Below are positions 35,659 through 45,782 of a stretch of DNA of 52,950 nucleotides, one piece after another. The position numbers and the translations under genes were made by a program. Location of the stretch: NCBI GenBank assembly GCA_013334435.1, contig JAAXXP010000006.1:1-52950 (forward strand), written 5' to 3'. Under the pieces are notes generated by a model. It saw only the letters and a program-made list of their open reading frames with translations. It was not told where the DNA came from and did not search any database. The DNA is from Chlorobiaceae bacterium (GTDB lineage: Bacteria > Bacteroidota > Chlorobiia > Chlorobiales > Chlorobiaceae). Each line of letters opens with the position of its first letter. The stretch's first letter is position 1.

Positions 35659-36972
35659 ATGAACGGTATCGATTCCGGTTTCGACCGCAGCCACATCTGG
35701 CATCCCTACACTTCGATTACCAATCCGCTTCCGGTCTATGCCGTCAAAGGAGCCCGGGGCGTGTATATCGAGCTGGAAGACGGAAGAAAGCTCATCGACG
35801 GCATGTCCTCCTGGTGGGCGGCGGTTCACGGCTATAACCATCCGGAACTTAACCGGGCCGTGCGCGAACAGCTCGAGAGCATGAGCCATGTCATGTTTGG
35901 CGGGTTCACCCATGAACCGGCGGTCACTCTGGCGCGACAGCTTGTCGCGCTCGTTCCCCGGCCACTCGACCGGGTTTTTTTCTCCGATTCGGGCTCGGTT
36001 TCCGTGGAGGTCGCCCTGAAAATGGCGCTGCAGTACTGGGAGGCAAGGGGGAATCACCGGAAGAAACGGATGCTGACCGTACGATCGGGCTATCACGGCG
36101 ACACCTTCGGAGCCATGTCGGTATGCGATCCGGATACCGGCATGCACCGTCTTTTCAGGGGGTTTCTTCCCGAGCAGTATTTCGCCGAAGCTCCGCGCTG
36201 CGGTTTTCACGATACATGGAGCGAGGCGTATATCGAAGACATGCGCCGCAATATCGAGAGCCACGCCGACGATCTCGCCGCAGTGATCATCGAACCGGTG
36301 GTTCAGGGTGCGGGCGGCATGCGGTTCTACTCTCCGCACTATCTGCAGCGGCTTCGCGAACTGTGCGATCGTTACGGGGTTCTTCTGATTTTCGATGAAA
36401 TCGCGACAGGCTTCGGGCGTACAGGAAAACTTTTCGCTCTTGAACATGCCGGGGTTGTGCCCGATATTCTGTGTGTCGGCAAAGCCCTGACGGGCGGTTA
36501 CATGACCCTTGCCGCTACCCTTGCGACAGCGCAGGTCGCCGAAACGGTCTGTTCAGGCGATCCGGGGGTGTTCATGCACGGGCCGACCTTCATGGCCAAT
36601 CCGCTTGCCTGTGCGGTTGCCGGTGCAAGTATCCGGCTGCTTCTCGACTCAGGCTGGCAGGAAGCGGTTTGCCGCATCGAACGGCAGCTTGAAAGCGGCC
36701 TCGAATCCTGCAGGGCGAATGCCGGGGTTGCCGATGTCCGTGTGCTCGGCGCAATCGGGGTTGTCGAACTGCAGCGTCCGGTAGATATGGGTTCAATCCA
36801 GAGGATGTTTGTCGAAAGGGGGGTCTGGGTAAGGCCGTTCGGCCGGCTGGTCTATCTTATGCCGCCGTTCATTATCAGCCCGGCCGAACTCGACATATTG
36901 ACCTCCGCCGTGTGCGATGTTGTGCGGGAATGTTCTGCGGAAGCCGTTGATTTATTTCCGCCGGAGATGTAA
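35659..36972 (+). CDS. bioA: Adenosylmethionine-8-amino-7-oxononanoate aminotransferase
   Basis: 437 residues from the ATG at 35659; an in-frame upstream ATG at 35578 would overlap bioD and add a non-homologous stretch. HIWHPYTS at the start is the BioA signature, followed by [36 protein letters not shown] and [15 protein letters not shown] (PLP Asp). The PLP lysine is K275 in [10 protein letters not shown]. It transfers the amino group of SAM to KAPA, giving DAPA. It is the last biotin gene of the operon; the next gene begins 44 bases later. Confidence 0.95.
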   Translation: MNGIDSGFDRSHIWHPYTSITNPLPVYAVKGARGVYIELEDGRKLIDGMSSWWAAVHGYNHPELNRAVREQLESMSHVMFGGFTHEPAVTLARQLVALVPRPLDRVFFSDSGSVSVEVALKMALQYWEARGNHRKKRMLTVRSGYHGDTFGAMSVCDPDTGMHRLFRGFLPEQYFAEAPRCGFHDTWSEAYIEDMRRNIESHADDLAAVIIEPVVQGAGGMRFYSPHYLQRLRELCDRYGVLLIFDEIATGFGRTGKLFALEHAGVVPDILCVGKALTGGYMTLAATLATAQVAETVCSGDPGVFMHGPTFMANPLACAVAGASIRLLLDSGWQEAVCRIERQLESGLESCRANAGVADVRVLGAIGVVELQRPVDMGSIQRMFVERGVWVRPFGRLVYLMPPFIISPAELDILTSAVCDVVRECSAEAVDLFPPEM

Positions 36973-37016
36973 ACTGTCACAATACGCTCGATTCAGTAAC
37001 GCCAGAAGTAAACGAA

Positions 37017-38723
37017 ATGACCAATTCCAGGCCATGGGTTCATCATTACGACAAGGGGGTACCCCATACGCTCGAGCCGTATCCGGAGCATACGCTTGTC
37101 GATGTTGTACGCAGAACGGCATCCGAACGTCCCGATCATCCCGCACTGTTCTTCAAGGGAAACACCCTCTCCTTCCGGGAACTCGAAGCCGAGAGCAATG
37201 CGCTGGCCGCAGCACTCACGGAGCTCGGCGTTTCTCCCGGCAATCGGGTGGCGCTGCTCATGCCGAACTCTCCGCAGATGCTCGTCAGCGAGCTTGCCGC
37301 ATGGAAATCAGGCGCGATCGTCGTGCCTCTGAACCCGCTCTACACCGAAAAGGAACTGGTCTACGCGTTCAACGAGTGCGGGGCTGAAACCGTTATCGTG
37401 CTCTCCTCGTTCTACGGCAAAATCAAGGAGGTTCAGCCCGAGACCCGTCTCCGGAGGGTGATCGTCACCAATATCAAGGAGTACCTGCCTCCCCTGAAAA
37501 AGGTGCTGTTCACCCTGCTGAAGGAAAAAAAAGACGGTCACCGTATTCTGCCGCAGCAGGGCGATCTCCAGCTGCAGGACCTTATACGCCGCCACGCCTC
37601 CGCCGAAGTCAGGCCGATGCCTGTCGGCCATGACGCTCCGGCTCTCTTTCTTTTTTCCGGCGGGACGACCGGAAATCCGAAATGTGCGGTCAGCACCCAC
37701 CGGAGTCTGGTTATTACCGGTATGCAGATCGCCTCATGGTTCAGCGTTATCCTGGAAAAAGGAAAAGATGTCATTATTCTCAACATGCCGATGTTTCACG
37801 TTTACGGGCAGGCAGGCATTCTGACGGCAGCCCTGACGGGGGGGTATCCGCTTGTCATGGTGCCCAACCCGCGGGACATCGACGATCTTCTGCACATCAT
37901 CAGAACCCTGAAGCCGGCGGTGCTTCCCGGTGTTCCTACGCTTTTCAGCGCCCTGCTCAATCATCCCGGAGTGAGAAAAGACAGCAGGATCATGAGATCT
38001 CTCAAACTCAGCGTATCGGGGGCGGCTCCGCTCATGCAGGAGACCAAACGGAGTTTCGAGGAGCTGACGGGCGGCAGAATCATCGACGCTTACAGCCTCA
38101 CCGAAACAACCCTTGCCTCAACCTTCACCCCGATACTCGGAACCTACAAGCCAGGCTCGGTGGGCATTCCTCTTCCCGACGTCGATGTGCGCATCGTCGA
38201 TCAGGAGAATGGACAGGATGAACTTGCGCCCCTGGAGGTCGGAGAGGTGATCATGTGGGCTCCGCAGCTCATGCGGGAGTACTGGCAGAATCCTGTCGAA
38301 ACATCGCTGGTGCTCAGGAACGGCTGGCTCTATACCGGCGATCTCGGCTATCTCGATGAGGACGGTTATCTCTTTATCGTCGACAGGAAAAAAGACGTCA
38401 TCAAGCCCGGAGGATTCCAGGTATGGCCGCGCGATGTCGAAGAGGTCATAGCCCGTCACCCTGCCGTGCAGGAGGTGAGCGTTGCCGGGGTTCCCGACCC
38501 CTACAAGGTCGAGGCCGTAAAAGCCTGGATCGTACTGCGTTCAGGGGAAACGCTTACGGCAGGCGATCTCTGCGATTTCTGCCGTCGGGATCTTGCCGCC
38601 TACAAGATTCCCCGGCATGTGGAGTTCACCGAATCGCTTCCCAAATCGACGGTCGGCAAGGTGCTCCGCCGCAAGCTTATTGAAGAACACTGCACGAGGG
38701 AAGCAGGGACGACAGGGAAGTGA
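37017..38723 (+). CDS. AMP-forming acyl-CoA ligase (long-chain fatty acid-CoA ligase-like)
   Basis: 568 residues of the ANL superfamily. The AMP-binding P-loop LFSGGTTGNPK is at about 208-218, VSGAAPLMQETKRSFEELTGG and YSLTE carry adenylate contacts, YTGDLGYLDEDGYLFIVDRKKD is the hinge region, and KSTVGKVLRR at the C-terminus holds the catalytic lysine. Family members activate carboxylates as acyl-AMP and then acyl-CoA; the closest class by eye is fatty acid-CoA ligase. It is 44 bases after bioA on the same strand, so co-transcription is possible, but a biotin role is not implied by its sequence. It overlaps the next gene by 4 bases (GTGA). Confidence 0.85.
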   Translation: MTNSRPWVHHYDKGVPHTLEPYPEHTLVDVVRRTASERPDHPALFFKGNTLSFRELEAESNALAAALTELGVSPGNRVALLMPNSPQMLVSELAAWKSGAIVVPLNPLYTEKELVYAFNECGAETVIVLSSFYGKIKEVQPETRLRRVIVTNIKEYLPPLKKVLFTLLKEKKDGHRILPQQGDLQLQDLIRRHASAEVRPMPVGHDAPALFLFSGGTTGNPKCAVSTHRSLVITGMQIASWFSVILEKGKDVIILNMPMFHVYGQAGILTAALTGGYPLVMVPNPRDIDDLLHIIRTLKPAVLPGVPTLFSALLNHPGVRKDSRIMRSLKLSVSGAAPLMQETKRSFEELTGGRIIDAYSLTETTLASTFTPILGTYKPGSVGIPLPDVDVRIVDQENGQDELAPLEVGEVIMWAPQLMREYWQNPVETSLVLRNGWLYTGDLGYLDEDGYLFIVDRKKDVIKPGGFQVWPRDVEEVIARHPAVQEVSVAGVPDPYKVEAVKAWIVLRSGETLTAGDLCDFCRRDLAAYKIPRHVEFTESLPKSTVGKVLRRKLIEEHCTREAGTTGK

Positions 38724-39931
38724 TCCTCTCCGAACTGCACCGGCTGCTTCTGCCGGAAAATCTCGACCTGCTCGAAAAGCACGGTTCAGACGATCCGGCG
38801 GCTTTTGCCCTGCGCTTTCAGGGGTGCTCCGACATTCCCGCAAGGGCAATCGCTGAACAGCTGGCCTGTCGCCGCAAGGCGGTGAAAAAACTGCCGGTAC
38901 TTTCCCGTTTTCCTTTACTCTACACGACCCTTTCCCTCGAACAGGCTTCAGGCGAGGCAAGTGCGGCCTACAAGGCTTCGCTTGTGCATGGTGAGCGCCT
39001 CATCGATCTGACGGGCGGGCTCGGTATCGATACCATGTTTTTTGCCCGGGTTTTCAGGGAGGTCGTCTATTGCGAGCGGGATCCCCTGCTTGCGGAACTT
39101 GCTGCCCATAACTTTCGTCAGATCGGGATTTCCGGCGTTGATACCAGCTGCGGCGACAGTCTTGCCATCCTTGATTCGTTTCCTGACGGTTTTTTCGACT
39201 GTATTTTCGTCGATCCCGCCCGCAGGGAGGGCGGCCGCCGTTCCGTTGGACTTTCGGCGGCAAGTCCCGATGTCCCCGCCGTTCATGACTTCCTGCTCCG
39301 CAAGGCGTCGAGAGTGATGATCAAGGCCTCTCCGGCGGTCGAGCTGAGCAGGCTGCGTGAGGAGCTGCCGGCACTGTCGGAAATCCGTGTGGTTTCAGTT
39401 GGCGGAGAGTGCAGGGAGGTGCTGCTGCTGCTCGATCGAAACAGACCGAAAGATCATGCTGTAGAACGGGTTGCCGTGCTGCTTGAGCAGGATGGGTCGA
39501 TCCTGCGCGAAATCAAGGGGACCGGAGGGGAGCAGAGAGGGCCTGCCGTGCCTGTTCAGGCCTGTTTCTACGAACCTGATGCGGCAATCATCAAGGCCGG
39601 TCTTACGAAAAAACTCGCTCTTGATCTCGGGTTGGCTTTCGTCAACGGAAGCGTCGATTTTCTTGCCGCTGAGGGGTTTATAGCCGATTTTCCCGGACGC
39701 GCATTCCGCGTTGTGGCTGTCGAGCGATACAAGCCGAAAAGCTTTCGGGATTTTCTCAGGCGGCATGGAATTACCGCCGCGGCAGTTCAGCGGCGGGATT
39801 TTCCGCTCCAGCCGGAAGAGATACGCAGCAAGTTCAGGCTCAGGGAGAGCGACCGTTGCTATCTCTTTTTTACAAGGGACCGGGATGGCGAACCGATATG
39901 CGTGTATGCCGTCAAAGCTGCTGCAGTCTGA
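38720..39931 (+). CDS. SAM-dependent methyltransferase with THUMP-like domain (PG_1098-type)
   Basis: 403 residues starting with GTG overlapping the ligase stop codon. The Rossmann core has LIDLTGGLGIDTMFFA at about 94-109, VYCERDPLLAELAAHNF (acidic residue contacting SAM) and CIFVDPARREGGRR, resembling the DPPx motif of nucleic-acid base methyltransferases. A helical N-terminal region precedes it, and the C-terminal 90 residues form the THUMP-like part. Homologues in Bacteroidetes/Chlorobi are annotated as probable RNA methyltransferases; the target base is unknown. The 3' end overlaps the convergent ppx gene by 20 bases. Confidence 0.8.
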   Translation: MILSELHRLLLPENLDLLEKHGSDDPAAFALRFQGCSDIPARAIAEQLACRRKAVKKLPVLSRFPLLYTTLSLEQASGEASAAYKASLVHGERLIDLTGGLGIDTMFFARVFREVVYCERDPLLAELAAHNFRQIGISGVDTSCGDSLAILDSFPDGFFDCIFVDPARREGGRRSVGLSAASPDVPAVHDFLLRKASRVMIKASPAVELSRLREELPALSEIRVVSVGGECREVLLLLDRNRPKDHAVERVAVLLEQDGSILREIKGTGGEQRGPAVPVQACFYEPDAAIIKAGLTKKLALDLGLAFVNGSVDFLAAEGFIADFPGRAFRVVAVERYKPKSFRDFLRRHGITAAAVQRRDFPLQPEEIRSKFRLRESDRCYLFFTRDRDGEPICVYAVKAAAV

Positions 39932-40844
39932 GCAGTTCCTGTTGTGCAAGACCGAAACGCAGCCCCTGGATGCTGACCCGCAGTTCCGCGACGCCGAGAA
40001 GCCGCATGAACTGGTGCAGGATCAGGGTTCCCATGGTAATGACATCGGCCCGGCCATCAGGTATTCCCAGTGCAAGGATCTCTTCCAGAGCGCTGTTTCG
40101 GAGCTGTTCGAGCAGGCGGTGAACCTCGCCGTAGTCGAGGGGGTAGTTCTGCACCTTCCGGGCATCGAAATGCTTCAGTCCCTGGCTGACCTGCGCAATG
40201 GTGGTCAGGGTTCCTGCAACGCCGTAAACCGATTCTCTCGATGCGAAAAAAGGGAGGATCGATGCTCCCAGCACCCGGTCGATCTCCTCTCGTGCGGCCT
40301 CAAACTCCTCTGCGGAAGGGGGGAGCGAACTGAAGAACCGCTCGGTAAGCCTTACCGAACCGATATCCATGCTGATGCTCTTTTCGACTCCTTCGGGCGA
40401 GCCCATGGAAATTTCCGTGCTGCCGCCTCCGATGTCGATTACCGCGAGGGTTTCCGGCAGATCGTTCAGGCCGGCTACCGCCCCGAAAAAGGTGAGTTCA
40501 GCCTCTTCGGTGCCGGAAATGCAGGTGATGGCAATGCCTGTTTGCATCCTCACAGCAGCGATAACCTCCTCGCGGTTTGCCGCATCGCGCAATGCGCTGG
40601 TTCCTCCCGCAATGATGGTTTCAGAGCCATGCTCTTCGGAAAGTGTCCGGTACTCATGCATGCAGGCAAGCAGGCGGGATAGTGCTTCGCTGCCGATCAG
40701 CTTCCGTTCGTCAACCTGCTGGCCCAGACGCACGATGGTCTGCCGGTGCAGCACAGGGATGATTGCTCCGCTTTCCGGCTCAAGGTCGGCGATCAGGAGA
40801 AGGGCGGTATTGGTGCCGATATCGATGCATGAAACCCGTTTCAT
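39912..40844 (-). CDS. ppx: Ppx/GppA family phosphatase
   Basis: 310 residues on the minus strand, the short two-domain form without the C-terminal HD region. Acetate/sugar-kinase-like ATPase motifs are visible: CIDIGTNTALLLIADL near the start, GGTSALRDAANR at about 84-95, TLAVIDIGGGSTEISMG at about 134-150, and GVAGTLTTIAQV. The family hydrolyses polyphosphate or (p)ppGpp; substrate choice cannot be decided here. It lies 12 bases downstream of prmA on the same strand and overlaps the convergent methyltransferase by 20 bases. Confidence 0.9.
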   Translation of the reverse strand: MKRVSCIDIGTNTALLLIADLEPESGAIIPVLHRQTIVRLGQQVDERKLIGSEALSRLLACMHEYRTLSEEHGSETIIAGGTSALRDAANREEVIAAVRMQTGIAITCISGTEEAELTFFGAVAGLNDLPETLAVIDIGGGSTEISMGSPEGVEKSISMDIGSVRLTERFFSSLPPSAEEFEAAREEIDRVLGASILPFFASRESVYGVAGTLTTIAQVSQGLKHFDARKVQNYPLDYGEVHRLLEQLRNSALEEILALGIPDGRADVITMGTLILHQFMRLLGVAELRVSIQGLRFGLAQQELLRLQQL

Positions 40845-40856
40845 GGTATCCGTGTC

Positions 40857-41780
40857 TCAGTGTTTTTCAGGGGTTTCCGCATGCACCAGGCTTGAGAGCC
40901 ACTCATCCTCGTAGATGGTTTTTACTCTGGTGTAGCCGAGACGTTTCAGCAGTTTTTTCAGCCATGGCTCATCGTACACGAGTATTCCCGACAGCAGAAC
41001 CTCAGCCTGCGGAGCGTAGTTCCGGATAACCGGCAGAATCCGGTCGATCACATTCTTGTTGATGTTCGCCAGAATCAGGTCGTACCCCTCCCGCAGGTTC
41101 GCCACCAGTTCCTCCTCTGCATCGATCAGCTCGATCCGGATATCCGGCGCATGGTTCTCTTCGGCATTCTCCACTGCATTTTCAGCTGCCCAGGCGTTGT
41201 TGTCGAAGGCCAGAATCGGCAGACGGTTGCCGAGCTTGCGGGCAGCGATGGCCAGTACCCCGGTTCCTGTTCCGATGTCCATGATTTTGCGATCCTGCAG
41301 GTCAAGCTCCTCCATTTGCCGCAGCATGAGGCGCGTGGTTGCATGGTAACCGGTACCGAACGACATTTTCGGATTTATCTCTATGACGATCTGCCCCGGT
41401 TTCGGAGTGATCTCCTTGTTTTTCTGCACGATCAGGAAGCGGTCGGAAATTTCGATCGGCTGCAGGTGCGCCTCCCACTCTGCGTTCCAGTTCCGGTCCG
41501 CCATGAAGCTGGCCTTGCAGGGGGGGACGCTGCCGAAGGTCTCTTCAAGCAGGGCGTGTACAGCCTGCTCTTTGGCTTCGTTCCATTCGGATTCCGGAAG
41601 GTAGGCGAGCAGCCTGTCGTCCTCTTCGAGAAAGTACTCGATGCCCTCCTGCGACAGGATGGCGATATAGGGTTCGAAAAGCGAAGGCGGTATCGTTATC
41701 GACAGTTCGATATGGTTTTTTGTTCCTGACGGCTGCATAGGAGATAGAGCGTGAAACGGGTTTGCTGCAAGAGTCTTCAT
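40857..41780 (-). CDS. prmA: Ribosomal protein L11 methyltransferase
   Basis: 307 residues on the minus strand from the ATG at 41780; an in-frame ATG at 41738 (MQPSGTKNHIELSI) is an alternative, and neither has a clear ribosome-binding site. A TATATT sequence lies just before the first ATG. KMSFGTGYHATTRLMLRQME, IMDIGTGTGVLAIAARKLG and LILANINKNVID are the PrmA core motifs. It trimethylates several residues of ribosomal protein L11. It is 12 bases upstream of ppx and 62 bases downstream of the NlpC/P60 gene on the same strand. Confidence 0.92.
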   Translation of the reverse strand: MKTLAANPFHALSPMQPSGTKNHIELSITIPPSLFEPYIAILSQEGIEYFLEEDDRLLAYLPESEWNEAKEQAVHALLEETFGSVPPCKASFMADRNWNAEWEAHLQPIEISDRFLIVQKNKEITPKPGQIVIEINPKMSFGTGYHATTRLMLRQMEELDLQDRKIMDIGTGTGVLAIAARKLGNRLPILAFDNNAWAAENAVENAEENHAPDIRIELIDAEEELVANLREGYDLILANINKNVIDRILPVIRNYAPQAEVLLSGILVYDEPWLKKLLKRLGYTRVKTIYEDEWLSSLVHAETPEKH

Positions 41781-41842
41781 GGGGTCAATATAGGGAAATT
41801 CCCCTTGGAATGCCGCTCTGCTCCCGATCCGACGGGAGGCTT

Positions 41843-42466
41843 TCAGTTTCTGCTGACGACGCGGGCAGCGCAGGCGTATCGCCTGTCGTAATACCGGGAG
41901 TCGAGCCTGTCGATCCGTACGCCGCTGCTTGTCGATACATGGGCGAAACGGTTGTCGCCCATGTAAATGCCGACATGATCGATGGTTTTTCCTCCGTTGC
42001 TGAAAAAAACAAGGTCGCCCTGCATGAGTTTTTTCCGGGGAACAACCCTGCCGAGGGAGGCCATATCGGAAGATGTTCTCGGCATCTTGAGCTGAAAGGA
42101 CTCCTCATAAAGATATTGGACGAATCCCGAGCAGTCGAAGCCGTCAGTTGCAGTGCCTCCCCAGCGGTAAGCGGTTCCCATCCGATCCTTTACGGCGGTG
42201 AAAAGCTGCTCGATCGACTCGCCGGAAACTTTCACCGGGAGCTCCACCGTAACCGGAAGGGGGCTCCCCGGTACGATACGCGAGATATGTGTTTTTCTCT
42301 TTTTTAAACTATATTTGCAGTCCGGATCGTAGCGTGAACCGGTTGAGATGCTGCTGCAACCCGGGAGGCCGGAAAGCATGGCGGAAATGAGCAGCGCCGA
42401 CACCGCCCGTCCGGATACGACTGATTTGCCGGCAAAAAAAGAGAGCCAACCGCTACCTGTTCTCAT
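41843..42466 (-). CDS. NlpC/P60 cell-wall peptidase, lipoprotein
   Basis: About 207 residues from the ATG at 42466, chosen because it leaves a signal peptide ending in a lipobox (LSGLPGC). A more distal start at 42553 would bury it. The catalytic NlpC/P60 domain has TDGFDCSGFVQYLY with the cysteine nucleophile, IDHVGIYMGDNRFAHV with the histidines, and RRYACAARV near the end. Such enzymes cleave the D-gamma-glutamyl-meso-diaminopimelate bond in peptidoglycan stems. It is divergent from lysC. Confidence 0.9.
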   Translation of the reverse strand: MRTGSGWLSFFAGKSVVSGRAVSALLISAMLSGLPGCSSISTGSRYDPDCKYSLKKRKTHISRIVPGSPLPVTVELPVKVSGESIEQLFTAVKDRMGTAYRWGGTATDGFDCSGFVQYLYEESFQLKMPRTSSDMASLGRVVPRKKLMQGDLVFFSNGGKTIDHVGIYMGDNRFAHVSTSSGVRIDRLDSRYYDRRYACAARVVSRN

Positions 42467-42585
42467 GGGGAAAAGCGTTTGCAGTTTTCTGGGGGAGGCA
42501 GAAGATTCTGCCCTCCGGCTGACCTGTATACAAGATAAGCGAAACTCTTGCAATTAGACAATCTGAAACCTTACCGGTTGCTTTT

Positions 42586-44001
42586 ATGGCGGTTATGAAA
42601 TTCGGCGGAACCTCGGTAGGTACCGCCCGGGCAATGCAGCAGGCAATCGATCTTGTTGTCCGTGAAAAAAAGAACGGGACGCCGCTGGTGGTGCTCAGCG
42701 CCTGCAGCGGCATCACCAACAAGCTTGTCCGTCTTGCCGATTCCGCAGGACTCGGCTCGCTCGATGATGCCCTGGCGCTTGCCGGGGAGGTTCGCCTTCA
42801 CCACACCGGGCTCATAGATGAACTGGTAAAATCTCCGGAGCTGAAAGAGCAGCTTTTCGCCAGAGTCGAAGAGTATGTGGCACGGCTCGAAATGCTGGCC
42901 AGAGGCATCGATATCGTCGGGGAGCTTACCGAACGTTCCAGAGACTCGATCTGTTCCTTCGGTGAACTGCTCTCGACCACGGTTTTTGCTGCGGTCATCA
43001 GGGAGCAGGGCCATGATGCAGAATGGGTCGATGTCCGCAAGGTGATGATTACCGATGACCATCACGGCTTTGCCCGTCCGATCGGCGAAATCTGCCGGGA
43101 GCGGACAGACTCCGTCATCAGGCCGCTGCTTGATGCGGGAACCATTGTCATTACCCAGGGCTATATCGGCGAAACGCTCCAGGGCCGGACAACGACGCTC
43201 GGCCGGGGAGGATCCGATTTATCCGCAGCGCTTTTCGGCGCCTGGCTCGACGATAATGCCATACAGATTTGGACCGATGTTGACGGTGTCATGACCTGTG
43301 ATCCACGGCTTGTTCCCGAAGCGCGCAGCATCAGGATCATGACCTTCAGCGAAGCGGCGGAACTCGCCTATCTCGGCGCGAAAGTGCTGCATCCCGATAC
43401 CATCGCTCCCGCCGTCGAGAAGAATATTCCGGTCTGGGTGCTCAATACCTGGCATCCCGATGCGAAAGGCACGCTCATTACCAACGACCCGGAACGGCTT
43501 TCGGGCATGAGCTACGGAGGCCTTGTCAAATCCATTGCGGTCAAGAAAGGGCAGTGCATCATCAATGTCCGCTCAAATCGAATGCTGGGGCGCTACGGCT
43601 TCATGGGCGAGCTTTTCGGCGCCTTTTCGCGTCACGGTGTCTCCATTGAAATGATCTCCTCAAGCGAGGTTTCGATTTCGGTGACCGTGGACGACAAGAG
43701 CTTCAGCGATGAGCTGCTCCAGGAACTCGGTGCTCTCGGACAGGTAGATATCGAACACCGCGTGGCTACCGTCAGTGTCGTGGGCGATAACCTCAGGCTG
43801 TCGAAAGGGGTGGCCGGAAGGATTTTCAGTTCGCTCCGGGATGTCAATCTCCGGATGATTTCGCAGGGGGCCTCAGAAATCAATGTCGGATTTGTTGTTG
43901 AAGAGAAGGACGTCGAAACGGCGGTCAATGCGCTGCATCACGAGTTCTTTTCGGGAGAGGAGACTGCCGGCATCTTTGAAAAGCCGGCAGGAAACCCTTA
44001 A
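42586..44001 (+). CDS. lysC: Aspartate kinase
   Basis: 471 residues, monofunctional with two ACT domains. [13 protein letters not shown] at about 5-17 is the kinase signature; [18 protein letters not shown] and [16 protein letters not shown] follow. The ACT regions begin near [19 protein letters not shown] and near [19 protein letters not shown], typical of lysine/threonine-regulated aspartokinases. It phosphorylates aspartate, the entry step to lysine, threonine, methionine and diaminopimelate. A perfect 8-bp hairpin (CTGCCGGC/GCCGGCAG, 43964-43971 and 43983-43990) lies just before the stop codon, without a T-run. purM follows on the same strand. Confidence 0.94.
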   Translation: MAVMKFGGTSVGTARAMQQAIDLVVREKKNGTPLVVLSACSGITNKLVRLADSAGLGSLDDALALAGEVRLHHTGLIDELVKSPELKEQLFARVEEYVARLEMLARGIDIVGELTERSRDSICSFGELLSTTVFAAVIREQGHDAEWVDVRKVMITDDHHGFARPIGEICRERTDSVIRPLLDAGTIVITQGYIGETLQGRTTTLGRGGSDLSAALFGAWLDDNAIQIWTDVDGVMTCDPRLVPEARSIRIMTFSEAAELAYLGAKVLHPDTIAPAVEKNIPVWVLNTWHPDAKGTLITNDPERLSGMSYGGLVKSIAVKKGQCIINVRSNRMLGRYGFMGELFGAFSRHGVSIEMISSSEVSISVTVDDKSFSDELLQELGALGQVDIEHRVATVSVVGDNLRLSKGVAGRIFSSLRDVNLRMISQGASEINVGFVVEEKDVETAVNALHHEFFSGEETAGIFEKPAGNP

Positions 44002-44042
44002 GTCTCCATCGCCGTTTAATGTATAAAACAGATTACGTTATC

Positions 44043-45032
44043 ATGGATTATAAAAAAGCCGGAGTCGATATCAGTGCGGGTGAAGAGTTCGTGCGCCTCA
44101 TCAAACCCCAGGTTCGGCGGACCTTCACGCAGAACGTCATAACCGATATCGGCGCGTTCGGAGGTTTTTTCCTTCCGGATTTTTCCGGATACCGTAAACC
44201 GGTGCTTGTCAGCAGCATCGACGGTGTCGGCACCAAGCTCAAGATAGCTATCGAGCTCGGCATCTACGATACTGTCGGATCGTGTCTTGTCAACCACTGT
44301 GTGAACGATATTGCGGTCTGCGGAGCCAAACCGCTTTTTTTTCTCGACTACTATGCCTGCGGAAAACTGACTCCGGCCATTGCGGCCGGGGTTGTCAGCG
44401 GAATGGTGACCGCCTGCCGGGAGAACGGCTGTGCGCTTATCGGCGGCGAAACCGCTGAAATGCCGGGAGTCTATGACGAAGCTGATTTCGATCTGGCCGG
44501 TTCGATTGTCGGCGTCGTCGATCACGAAAAAATAGTGAACGGCGCTTCGATCGAGGCGGGCGACGTACTGATCGGCCTCTCCTCCACCGGCCTGCACACG
44601 AACGGCTACTCGCTTGCGCGGAAAGTGCTCGAGGGCAGGATGCAGGAGCGTTTCGACGGGCTTGCAGGATCGGTGGGCGAAGAGCTGCTCAAGGTGCACC
44701 GCAGCTACCTTTCGGTTATCGGGCCGCTCTCGGGCTCTCCTGACGTCAGGGGACTGTCGCATATTACCGGCGGCGGGCTCACCGGCAATACCATGCGCAT
44801 CATCCCTAAAGGCCTGGCCCTGTCTGTCGACTGGAATTCATGGCCTGAACCTGCAATTTTCGACATCATCCGTAAAGCAGGCGATGTTCCCGAAGAGGAC
44901 ATGCGTCGAACCTTCAATCTGGGTATCGGCCTCGTGATGGTGATTCGCCGGGAAGCAGCCCCTGATATGATGGAGTATTTGAAATCCATCGGAGAAATTG
45001 CATACATTATAGGTTCCGTTACCAGCGCCTGA
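44043..45032 (+). CDS. purM: Phosphoribosylformylglycinamidine cyclo-ligase
   Basis: 329 residues from the ATG at 44043 ([13 protein letters not shown]), which gives the usual PurM start; an in-frame ATG at 44019 overlaps a TATAAA sequence (44021-44026) that may be a -10 element. [38 protein letters not shown] and [13 protein letters not shown] are the ATP- and magnesium-binding motifs, and [12 protein letters not shown] is conserved near the C-terminus. It closes the imidazole ring in purine synthesis. The neighbours lysC and plsY are unrelated pathways. Confidence 0.94.
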   Translation: MDYKKAGVDISAGEEFVRLIKPQVRRTFTQNVITDIGAFGGFFLPDFSGYRKPVLVSSIDGVGTKLKIAIELGIYDTVGSCLVNHCVNDIAVCGAKPLFFLDYYACGKLTPAIAAGVVSGMVTACRENGCALIGGETAEMPGVYDEADFDLAGSIVGVVDHEKIVNGASIEAGDVLIGLSSTGLHTNGYSLARKVLEGRMQERFDGLAGSVGEELLKVHRSYLSVIGPLSGSPDVRGLSHITGGGLTGNTMRIIPKGLALSVDWNSWPEPAIFDIIRKAGDVPEEDMRRTFNLGIGLVMVIRREAAPDMMEYLKSIGEIAYIIGSVTSA

Positions 45033-45074
45033 TTTTTCCACGGTTTTCCGCAATAAACGCAATCATCAACATCT

Positions 45075-45782
45075 ATGCTGACGTTAGTTGCCATTATAGC
45101 AGTAAGCTACATCATCGGGTCGATTCCCACCAGCATCATGGCGGGAAAAATGATCAAGGGTATCGATATCCGCCAGTTCGGCAGCGGCAATGCCGGCGGC
45201 ACCAATGCGTTCCGGGTGCTCGGATGGAAAACCGGTCTTGCGGTCACGCTGATCGATATTTTCAAAGGCGTTGTTGCCGCCGTGTCGGTGGTCGCGTTTT
45301 TCCGCCACCATCCGATCGATGTCTTTCCGGATATGAACGAGGTCGCCCTGCGTCTGGTCGCCGGTATGAGCGCGGTTATCGGTCATGTGTTTACGGTTTT
45401 TGCCGGGTTCAAGGGCGGCAAGGGGGTCAGTACCGCCGCCGGGATGCTTATCGGCATCGCACCGGTCAGCATGCTCATGGTTATCGGCGTTTTTCTGCTT
45501 ACCATCTATCTTTCGCGCTACGTTTCGGTTGCCTCGATGCTCGCCGCCGTTGCCTTTCCCCTCATTATCGCCATCCGGAAGTACATTTTCGAACTCGGCA
45601 CGGGTCTGGATTACTACATCAGGCTGTTCGGCGAACAGCTCTCTTTCCATGACAGTCTCGACTATCATCTCCTGATTTTCGGCCTCATCGTCGCACTCGG
45701 CATTCTCTATACCCATCGGGCCAATATCAGACGGCTGCTTTCCGGCACGGAGAACCGGGTAACCTTCGGAAAGCATTCGTGA
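45075..45782 (+). CDS. plsY: Glycerol-3-phosphate acyltransferase PlsY
   Basis: 235 residues, polytopic, with the three PlsY motifs: [11 protein letters not shown] (about 15-25), [19 protein letters not shown] (SGNxGxTN signature) and [13 protein letters not shown]. It transfers an acyl group from acyl-phosphate to glycerol-3-phosphate at the inner membrane, the first step of phospholipid synthesis. The stop overlaps the gpsA GTG start by 4 bases, coupling supply of glycerol-3-phosphate with its acylation. The protein is longer than the approximately 200-residue E. coli form because of the 150-175 segment ([17 protein letters not shown]). Confidence 0.94.
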   Translation: MLTLVAIIAVSYIIGSIPTSIMAGKMIKGIDIRQFGSGNAGGTNAFRVLGWKTGLAVTLIDIFKGVVAAVSVVAFFRHHPIDVFPDMNEVALRLVAGMSAVIGHVFTVFAGFKGGKGVSTAAGMLIGIAPVSMLMVIGVFLLTIYLSRYVSVASMLAAVAFPLIIAIRKYIFELGTGLDYYIRLFGEQLSFHDSLDYHLLIFGLIVALGILYTHRANIRRLLSGTENRVTFGKHS

